Origin: Sporothrix humicola
Taxonomy: Eukaryota; Ascomycota; Sordariomycetes; Ophiostomatales; Ophiostomataceae
Direction: 5' to 3'
NCBI GenBank assembly: GCA_021396245.1
Contig: WNYE01000043.1
Coordinates: forward strand, 1 to 64,000
DNA: 64,000 bases
In this document: in pieces, positions 56,935-64,000 of the stretch
How positions within the stretch are numbered: position 1 is the stretch's first letter
Layout of the letters: each line of letters opens with the position of its first letter
Notes under the pieces: model-generated
Seen by the model: the letters and a program-made list of their open reading frames with translations, nothing else
Told to the model about the DNA's origin: nothing
The model's database searches: none
Made by a program: the position numbers and the translations under genes

Positions 56935-58725
56935 TTAGATGGATATCCTCGGAGAAATGCTGAGCCAAAAGTCACATCTCTTTTGTAGTTGTGCCAGACT
57001 CTTTGTAGAAAACCCACTGGACGTGATTGTCCACTCCCTTCCTGACTGTAGATCAGGCGACCCTTGCACAGATGACGCCGTCAGTTTGTTCTTGTTTGGA
57101 TCGCCCGTGGCAAAGAAGGACGCCAAAGCACCCGCATAGCCACTGTAGTGTAGACGGTCCGCCTTTTGGTACTTGTTGACCGTGTTCCACCAGTACGTGT
57201 CGCTGGCGTGTTTGGCCGGACTGATGGAGTACTCGGCGAGCCAGCTTTTGTCTGGGGGGGCCAGTCCGGTCATCCAGAATGCCGGACAGGCCAGAGTCAC
57301 ATCGCGGTAGACAAGGCCAGCACGTCTAAACGGGTCACCAGACGTGTATGCCAAATATGCACTTATGCTGTTGCTGTCGTCGGCGTCCTCGACATCGCCA
57401 GTCATGGGATAGAGCTGTCCAACTTGGGCCACGTCGTCTTCAGTCAAGTCTGGCAGGTAGCGCACCAGCCAAGTGTGGAAGAGCTTCTCGTTTTCTTCTT
57501 TCGTCTTGTTCATGGCCGTCCTTGGAAAGAGAAACGTCGGCACAAAGTTTTCTCCCTCGTGGGTGTTGTACGTTGCAAAGGCGGATGTCAGACCAATGTG
57601 TTTTGTCAAGTTCATCTTCACCAACGACGACAGCGGCTGTCTCAGAAAGGAGTCGTCGAGGACAGGCGCCCAGACATAGGACGACGTCGCCGTCGCTTCT
57701 CGGTCGTCCGTCGTGGTCAGACTGACGTTGCGGAGTGTCTGAACATCAAGTGCCTTGAGACAGGCCAGAGTTGACGAAGTGGTCTTGTAAGTTCCCGTCT
57801 TGTTTCGGTCACAGCCCACTCGTCTGACAAGATCATCGTAAATCTTCTGCGACTCTGTCGAATTGTATCGGTGCGTCTTGGGCCAATACGGACTGCTAGC
57901 CATGGCTCGATGGAAGAGAAGACCAGAATTTTTCGTCTCGTCCTCGCCCCTCGACCCCTGGGCAACAACTTGCGCGACGACACTTCCACCACCAGCACTC
58001 TGGCCCCAGATTGTCACGTTGCCTGCATCGCCGCCAAACAAGTGGATGTACGTCTGCACCCAACGCAAAGCTGCCTGCTGGTCCAATAGTCCCGCATTTG
58101 TGTCTGAGTGGGCATCGTCACCGACTTCCTTGCCGGGTAAAAAGCCAAAGACGTTTGTCCGGTAGTTTGGATACACAAACAGCACGTTGTTCCACTTGTC
58201 TGCAGAGGTCGACACATTCAAGACTGGATACGCCGACGGCGGCAGGCCCAGCTCGGCCGATCCGCGGATGAATCCACCGCCGTAAAAGACGACAACCACC
58301 GGCCGGAGTCTTTTTGCCTGCCGATCCGCTTCGGTCCACGGTCTTCCGTAGAGTCCCAGGTACAGACAGTCTTCGTCGCCGCTGCCTTCTCTCTGTGGGC
58401 ACATGGGAAACGGCCGGCTGCAGTCGTAAGGAGAGGCAGGCGACGATTCCGAGAGAGACTTGTTCAAATAGGATATGATCGGCTGCGGTGCTCGAAATCG
58501 ATTCTCACCAACGGGCGGCGCCGCAAAGGGCAGCGTCTTCCAGTAGGTAATGTTCAAGGAGGCCGAGTAGGCCCCGCGAAAGGTGGCGTAGTCGAGCTGG
58601 GCGTCGATGACAATGTCGGAAGGGGATGGGGCTGCGACGGTTGCCACCACAAAGGAAAGTAAACAAATCAAGTTAGACAAGCTTGTAAAGACGCTTCGTC
58701 TGGTGGGCTGTAACTTTGTCTCCAT
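56935..58725 (-). CDS. Secreted type-B carboxylesterase
   Basis: A single minus-strand exon of 596 residues is taken from the ATG at 58725, because the following 31 residues form a good signal peptide (basic start, hydrophobic LICLLSFVVATVA, cleavage near A-APS). An upstream ATG at 58770 would add 15 polar residues. Family landmarks are EDCLYL (118-123), YGGGF (148-152, oxyanion hole), GQSAGG with nucleophile Ser243, THEGENF with acid Glu390 and KHASDTYW with His506. Many N-x-(S/T) sites fit secretion. The nucleophile elbow has Gln where most family members have Glu (GESAG), a known but less common variant. It probably hydrolyses extracellular esters. The natural substrate is unknown. Confidence 0.9.
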   Translation of the reverse strand: METKLQPTRRSVFTSLSNLICLLSFVVATVAAPSPSDIVIDAQLDYATFRGAYSASLNITYWKTLPFAAPPVGENRFRAPQPIISYLNKSLSESSPASPYDCSRPFPMCPQREGSGDEDCLYLGLYGRPWTEADRQAKRLRPVVVVFYGGGFIRGSAELGLPPSAYPVLNVSTSADKWNNVLFVYPNYRTNVFGFLPGKEVGDDAHSDTNAGLLDQQAALRWVQTYIHLFGGDAGNVTIWGQSAGGGSVVAQVVAQGSRGEDETKNSGLLFHRAMASSPYWPKTHRYNSTESQKIYDDLVRRVGCDRNKTGTYKTTSSTLACLKALDVQTLRNVSLTTTDDREATATSSYVWAPVLDDSFLRQPLSSLVKMNLTKHIGLTSAFATYNTHEGENFVPTFLFPRTAMNKTKEENEKLFHTWLVRYLPDLTEDDVAQVGQLYPMTGDVEDADDSNSISAYLAYTSGDPFRRAGLVYRDVTLACPAFWMTGLAPPDKSWLAEYSISPAKHASDTYWWNTVNKYQKADRLHYSGYAGALASFFATGDPNKNKLTASSVQGSPDLQSGREWTITSSGFSTKSLAQLQKRCDFWLSISPRISI

Positions 58726-59723
58726 GGCGTGTATCTTGAGGCGTTCTTGGCGGTCACCGAGCTGCCTCATCCGTAAGATCAAGAATAGGCGTCAACATGG
58801 ATTCCAATGTATCCTATCTAACGACAAAAGAAAGCATCACGGCTATCGTACTCTATCCTATAACACAGCCAATATAGCTCAATCTACACATTTTCGTTTC
58901 CGTCCGGCTCTTCGGGCGGCTTCTCGATGCTGCTCACGGCTAAACATTCTGTAAATTGTATGCATGTTGGGGTGAGGGGGGGTGAGATGTCTATGGAACA
59001 TAGTTTTACTGTTATTCAGATAGTTATTCTTAGACATGGTATCAAACTTCGTTGCACGTTTGTGTGTGTGGCTTTTTTTTTTTTTTTTTTTTTTTTTTTG
59101 TCCTTCTTTTCTTGTTTTTTTCCAAAAAACCGTCCGTAAAGATGTTGATTTTCTGAGATTTAATCTAAGTCTAGAGAAAGAAAAAAAGAAACAACACAAT
59201 GAATGATAAAAAACCTAGTGCATGATATCCTCCTCAAAAGAGGGATAAAGACCAAAATATAAAATCAAGTGCAAGGAAACAAACATGGCCAGAGTTGATA
59301 TCTTGTTTAGGTGCAGCGACGTCGTGTTAGTGACGGTCGCAGCTGCCTTCTCTTTTCAAATCGTAACTTCTTTCCGCTTTGGGAAGCATCGCCCATCTGA
59401 TCCAAGTGGCGGGCGACAACTCGTCACGAAGAGATAAAACCATTCAGTTTAGACAACACGGAAATTGAAGATACATTTAAAAGAAATAGAAAGATCGTAT
59501 TGCTTTCCCAATTCAAGAAAGAATTCCTGTTTGGGCAGTGCAGTCTTGTGATATTGCGGACATCACGCAGGGTGCGCGACAAAACAAAAAGGAAAGAGCA
59601 ACCCACGAAATGCACTAAAAATGCGGGAGCTTCCGTTCTTGCCCTGCACGTTTTGCAAAACGTCAGACATCACGAACGACAAAAAAGGACGTTGCGAAAA
59701 GCTTCAAAAAACGGCAAAAAATA
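58726..59723. other. Esterase upstream region and poly-T tract
   Basis: This includes the upstream region of the esterase gene and an uninterrupted run of 27 T at 59073-59099. Frames are short. No gene was recognised. Confidence 0.5.
59073..59099. repeat. Poly-T tract (27 bases)
   Basis: Mononucleotide run following a TGTGTGTGTGGC stretch. Confidence 0.9.
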
Positions 59724-59795
59724 TGGACTTGCTGGGAATCGAACCCAGGACCTTTCCCATGCTAAGGGAAAATTATACCACTAAACCACAAGCCC
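59724..59795 (-). tRNA. tRNA-Ala (anticodon AGC)
   Basis: The minus strand folds into a full cloverleaf. Acceptor GGGCTTG pairs with CAAGTCC and includes the G3-U70 wobble that defines alanine tRNAs. The anticodon arm is TTCCC-TTAGCAT-GGGAA with anticodon AGC, and the T-arm is CTGGG-TTCGATT-CCCAG. The D-arm is short but pairable. There is no intron. A T run on the minus strand at 59715-59720 is the likely Pol III terminator. Confidence 0.93.
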
Positions 59796-61210
59796 ATTGT
59801 AACTCGTCCTTGAGCTGGTTGAAGAAAAGGGGTCGTAGGACCACTTATAAGGAAAGGCGCGGCTTTGTGGCAAATTGATTGGTCGAACCCTCTGCATGCT
59901 ACAGGAAATTTTCTCGAAAAAACTACAACTCCATTATGCATGCCATGGCCGCTGCTCATTGGCCCGTCAATGCACTTACAACACAAGTCACTTCAGGACG
60001 ACTCTCTCGCTGCGTCCTCTCCGGGCTTGGCAGGATACAAAAACCAAAGAAAAAAGTAAAGCATAACGAAAACAAGGGCATCGGCCCTCAAATATTCAAG
60101 GCCGCTGCAGTGATATATGAGTCCCGGACCGCAATTTGTACATTGGCTAGGTCTAAGAGCGGTACACGACGGGCGCTGTTTGTGCTGGCGTGCATTTCCA
60201 TTTTGGAATGTTGATATTGGATTGCAATGAAGGCCGCCATGACCACAACTCTATTTTGTGCTCTGCTACATACAAGAGTCTTCTTTCTGTCTCTCTACTC
60301 TCTCTGTATTTCTTCTGCCACTTTTTTTTCTTCGTCTGCACTTTTTTTTTTCTGCTCGTCCTGGTGGTCAAACGACAAAATAGGAAAGAGCCACTGAACT
60401 CGGAGGGCCGCACCTTCCTTCAATGCCAGCGGCCGCTCTTCATCCTTCAATCTCGAGCGCTCATTCTTCTCTGTCGCCTTTCACCATACCCAGCTCGCAA
60501 AATCTGGGCTATGAAGGAAGGAGCGATGCATGGTGCGCCATCCACCCGCCCCGCGACCCACCAACAAAAGTGCCGTTGATCTTCGATCCGAATATGGGGA
60601 GATTCTGCACAGTAAAACACATCATTGATAGGTGTTTTTGGAAAGTAAAAAAGCAGTCGGACACGAAGGAAAGCAAATGGCCAGGATGCATAGCTTCATG
60701 GCGCTGTCATTGCTATTTTTCGCGAGACCCCGTGGTAAATTCGAGTGCCTCCAGCGCGTCAACCGACAGAGGCCATAATTGGCAGGAGCGCGTGTCCCTC
60801 GAGGCCGCACCTTCCACGTCACTTCCCAATGCCTTCTTCGAGGCCTTGCTGATTGCGGTCTTGCTGATTGCGTGCTGAAACGAAAAATCCCATTGGTTGG
60901 CCGACACGATTTATTTGCAGTCCGAGATCAAGACAGTATTCTAGACGGACACCTCCCACGGAGAGGGCGAAATATTATCTAGAGTAGAGACAGACAAAGT
61001 TAGCAAAGAGACATGGTGATAGTGGGGAATTAGAAAGAAGAAGAGATGCCTTCTTTTTTAGAAAAAAAAGAAAAGAAAAAAGAGATTGGAATTCCAAAAA
61101 TTGTGGCCGGCCCTCGACTGGCAAGAGTGACAAAGATAGACCTGCCAGGAGGAGACAACAGCCTGTTTCTAGATGCAGTCTCTCGAAGAATGCACTGCAT
61201 CGAAACATCG

Positions 61211-61252
61211 CTCCTCGTTCCTCCCCAGTAAAGTGAGAGGAGGAACGAGGAG
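61211..61252. repeat. Perfect 14-bp inverted repeat with 14-base loop
   Basis: CTCCTCGTTCCTCC (61211-61224) is exactly reverse-complementary to 61239-61252. It could fold into a stable hairpin in DNA or RNA. No terminal target duplication was recognised around it. Confidence 0.85.
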
Positions 61253-61257
61253 AAGTG

Positions 61258-61469
61258 GGAAGTCGCGACAGAGCGCGGTTCCCACGTAAACGTGCGTACC
61301 TGTCTGATCAGCCCAGCCAGATCAGCCAGAGCGAGTGCCTCTCGTACCGCACTAGGAGGAGGGGGAAATTCTCGACAATGCTTCAAAAAATCAAAATAGG
61401 AAGTCGCGACCAGCAGAGTCTTGCGCACCCGCCAGATCAGCCCAGATCAGCCCAGATCAGCCAGAGCAC
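61258..61469. repeat. Diverged direct repeat with 10-bp tandem array
   Basis: GGAAGTCGCGAC occurs at 61258 and 61401, each followed by an AGATCAGCC-rich segment. In the second copy the 10-bp unit AGATCAGCCC is repeated three times in a row (about 61433-61460). This looks like replication slippage inside a duplicated block of about 140 bp. Confidence 0.65.
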
Positions 61470-61592
61470 GCAAGAGTCTGCTGGCCCAGTACAAAAAAAG
61501 CGCCTGCTGCCCCCTGTCCCAAAAAGTTTCTTCCCTCTTTTCTTTCTTTTCTTCTTTTTCTTCTTCAGCGTCCAGGGATGCAATAACCAAGC

Positions 61593-61971
61593 AGAAACTG
61601 TGCATCGACAAGTCATTGCTCCATTTCGCATGAGCTTTAGACAAGAAAGCAGCTTCTGAGATCAATTGCGTTTTTGAGATTTTCCTGGGGGAGGGTTTCT
61701 TAAAAGCAACGGAAATAGGATCAAATGCGTCGTTTGTGGGTAGGCATGTGTTGATGATAATGGATCCTTTCCGACATTTTTTTGACGTAAAACGACACAG
61801 AAGTTTGTGAAAGGTCGTGGCTTATCTTGCCTTGTCAAGTCTTGTTGTGATATGCAGATTGCCCCGTGGAAACTGCGCATCAGAATGTCATTGCTCCATT
61901 GCCCATGAGCTTTGGACACTGATGGTAGTTCAGAGATTAACTGTATCTTTATGATTTTCCTAGCCGAGGGT
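61593..61971. repeat. Pair of about 100-bp diverged direct repeats
   Basis: 61593-61696 and 61869-61971 align along their length, sharing GTCATTGCTCCATT, CATGAGCTTT, GAGAT(C/T)AA and GATTTTCCT. About 170 bp separate them. They could be remains of a small repeat element or a local duplication. Confidence 0.65.
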
Positions 61972-62773
61972 CATCATAGATGTTTTTCGTCGTTATAGCT
62001 TGATGGAAACGGCGCATGACACGCTTTTTCGACTTTGAACGTGAGCGTCCATGTAGTCTTCTTTCTTTTGCCCCCAGAGAAGACGCCATTTCCGTGGCAG
62101 ACTTGGACACAGATGCAGCATAGGCAGAACATGCACCTGTGAAAGCCTCGATGCACTACTGTGTAGTGACCACTGTGATCCACCAGTATGATACCGAGCC
62201 CCCAGTTGGAAACGATTTTGATAAAATAAGAGAAGAAGGAAGAAGGAAGAAAAGGAAGAGAAAATTTCGTCAGATGGTGGGAGAGAGCAGGCCTTTATAT
62301 ACTTGATGCGAAGATCTAGTTTCTGGACCAGTCATCAAGTCACGACGCCTAAATGTAAGCAACAGTATGGCCGTCTCGTCATCAACCAAGTTTAGCCTCT
62401 TGTTTTGATATTAGCACGGGTACATCGTGACGTGTATTGTCGATGGTCGGCGCCGGCTTTCCATCTGGGTTGACTCACCTGTCATTCTTTTCCATCTAAA
62501 AAGAAAGGCCCAAGTACGGCTTACTTTGTGTATATGTCTTCTAGTAGCGAGCACACAATTTTTAAAAAAGAAATTCATTCTCACACTATGGCTATGCTTT
62601 GATTCTGCAAAGTTTATCTTTTTGGTCCTGTCATTCTCATCATAGTTCCCGGTTTTGCATGGTGTCAACCAACACGATTTCTTTGTGGTTTTCGGTGTAT
62701 TATTTTATCTCACTCATTTTTATCTATTTATGAATTTATTTAATCATCGTATGATTCCGTAGCACGTAACAGT

Positions 62774-62848
62774 ATCACGGTAAACCACCGTGATCCGAAA
62801 GAGGATGTCGTGATGTTAGTTATCGTTCTGTGAAAATCATCACGTGAT
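62774..62848. promoter_or_regulatory. Palindromic sites upstream of FCY1
   Basis: ATCACGGT (62774-62781) is inversely repeated as ACCGTGAT after 5 bases (62787-62794). Nearby ATCACGTGAT (62839-62848) is a perfect palindrome with an E-box CACGTG core as bound by bHLH regulators, followed at once by an ACGTCA half site. They lie about 600 bp before the cytosine deaminase ATG. The regulated gene and the factor are inferred, not shown. Confidence 0.4.
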
Positions 62849-63347
62849 ACGTCACGCGCCTGAACTAGACACCGCCATACTTGTCCTCAACACCCAAACT
62901 TTCCTCAATTGTAAAACAGCAGAAATGCTCTCATGAGATATCAAGGGAAATGCCACAAACATTTCGACTCGCTGTCTTTCGTTTTCATTCTACCAAAGTA
63001 TGTCAGTGGCCAAATGACAGTCAAGTGTGGCTATCATCGGCGGCAAGACAAAAAAACGGAGAGCGGAGACGACTCCATCTTTGACAGATACGCGGTTTCT
63101 TTTTTCGAGTCTTTTCCAGTTTCCAGTTTTCCATGTGGCTACTCTAAAACGGCCACTAATCCCAAACGACACTACGACGTGCGGACTTGCGTATCTCCAA
63201 AATTTTTGCCCTTTTCAGACGTGGGACTCGATTTCTCGCAGTCTCCTTCCCTCGTCTTTTCAGCTCTTATCAGAACACCCTTTCAGAACACCCTTGTCAT
63301 CCTTTGCGCTTTCACACCCACACTCTCCTCCTTCCCTCCGCATTTTG

Positions 63348-63355
63348 TATATAAA
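63348..63355 (+). promoter_or_regulatory. TATA box of FCY1
   Basis: TATATAAA lies 82 bases before the ATG, preceded by a CT-rich tract and followed by a leader ending CACACAAAATGG. Confidence 0.65.
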
Positions 63356-63436
63356 TCGCGGGGTTTCCACAACAAAGTCTACTTTTACTTTTCTTTTTTT
63401 AATTCAATTCCAAAACCACCATCTTCTACACACAAA

Positions 63437-64000
63437 ATGGCCACTCTTACCGACAAGGAAGCATTCGAGATTGCCTTTGAGGAGGCCAAGAAGGGCTTTG
63501 AAGAGGGCGGCGTCCCGGTGAGTCCCTCCCCTCATATCTAAGTCCTTATCGGAGGTGGCCGATGCCCCCCACGACACATCAAAAAAAATACTGACCACCC
63601 ACGTTTAGGTCGGCGGCGCCTTGGTCTCGGCCGACGGCAAGCTCATGGGCAAGGGCCGCAACCTGCGCGTCCAGCAGGGCTCGGCCATCCACCACGGCGA
63701 GACGTCGGCCCTGCTCGACAGCGGCCGCCGCCCGGCCAGCGACTACAAGGGCAGCACCATGTACACGACGCTGAGCCCCTGCGACATGTGCACGGGCGCG
63801 TGTTTGTTATATGGCGTGAGCCGCGTGGTGATTGGCGAGAACACGACGTTTCTGGGCGGCGAGGCGTACCTCAAGCAGCGGGGCGTCGAGGTGGTTGTGC
63901 TGGACGACCCGCGGTGCAAGGCGCTGATGGACGCTTTCATCGAGAAGAGCCCGGAGCTGTGGAACGAGGACATTTCGGTCGAGGAGCGGACGCGGGTCAA
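63437..64000 (+). CDS. FCY1: Cytosine deaminase (3' end beyond window)
   Basis: Exon 1 is 63437-63517 and exon 2 starts at 63609. The 91-bp intron has GTGAGT, a CTGAC-like branch site and TTTAG, in phase 0 between GVP and VGGALVS. It converts cytosine to uracil in pyrimidine salvage. The zinc site is complete: HGE with zinc ligand His56 and catalytic Glu58, and PCDMC with Cys85 and Cys88, at a constant offset of six from the yeast Fcy1 residues His62, Glu64, Cys91 and Cys94. VVIGENTTFLGGE and the near-C-terminal ELWNEDI also match that family. 157 residues lie within the window, close to the usual full length of about 158, so only the last few codons and the stop should be missing. It is cytosolic, without signal peptide. 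Confidence 0.95.

Larger units (their letters stand above)
59796..63347. other. Large gene-free spacer with short repeats
   Basis: No protein gene could be supported. The 129- and 151-codon plus frames at 60190-60878 overlap each other and lack domains. The spacer holds a perfect inverted repeat, a 10-bp tandem repeat, a direct duplication (separate entries) and A/T-rich DNA at 62690-62760. The right part is the upstream region of the cytosine deaminase gene. Confidence 0.5.

Noticed and set aside
60190..60878. Plus frames of 129 and 151 codons in the spacer
   Set aside because: They overlap, have biased Phe/Ser composition from T-rich DNA and lack domains or splice context.
61430..61470. 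CRISPR-like array of AGATCAGCCC units
   Set aside because: The units are directly adjacent without spacers, in a eukaryotic context. It is a simple tandem repeat.

Overview
The window looks like a piece of a filamentous ascomycete (Pezizomycotina, probably Sordariomycetes) nuclear chromosome. Supporting this are short spliceosomal introns (50-241 bp) with GT..AG ends and CTAAC-type branch sites, long pyrimidine-rich leaders, GC-rich third codon positions in the intact genes, two nuclear tRNA genes (one with an anticodon-loop intron) and fungal protein families. The species cannot be named from the sequence alone.

The window has two compartments. Bases 1 to about 42,000 are gene-poor. There is almost no intact gene, only short open stretches broken by stops and frameshifts. 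Many of these, nearly all on the minus strand, are recognisable pieces of a few protein families. They include at least eight fragments of SNF2-type helicases, three or four fragments of UPF1-like superfamily 1 helicases, two copies of an unrecognised family about 32 kb apart, and one piece of a His-Me finger endonuclease with its Cys/His zinc loop. The relic is not obviously AT-rich and keeps many CpG, so decay by indels, rearrangement and point mutation fits better than heavy RIP. Inside it sit an intact intron-containing tRNA-Gln(CTG), several tandem repeats, one unbroken Cys-rich small ORF and one spliced gene-like unit with good intron signals. The window opens with 75 A residues.

Bases 43,500 to 64,000 are ordinary gene space. 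In order: a CCCH zinc-finger/CUE-like/DUF1771/SMR protein (+), a TVP38-type Golgi membrane protein (+), an uncharacterised 661-residue protein (-) that shares a 1.4 kb divergent promoter with a proline-iminopeptidase-like hydrolase (+), a secreted type-B carboxylesterase (-), a 4.7 kb spacer holding tRNA-Ala(AGC) and short repeats, and finally cytosine deaminase FCY1 (+), which runs off the right edge only a few codons before its expected end.

The intact genes do not form one pathway. They are independently transcribed housekeeping and nutritional genes: mRNA surveillance, Golgi membrane, peptide and ester hydrolysis, pyrimidine salvage. The unusual part of the window is the helicase relic field on the left and its abrupt border with the gene-rich right side.
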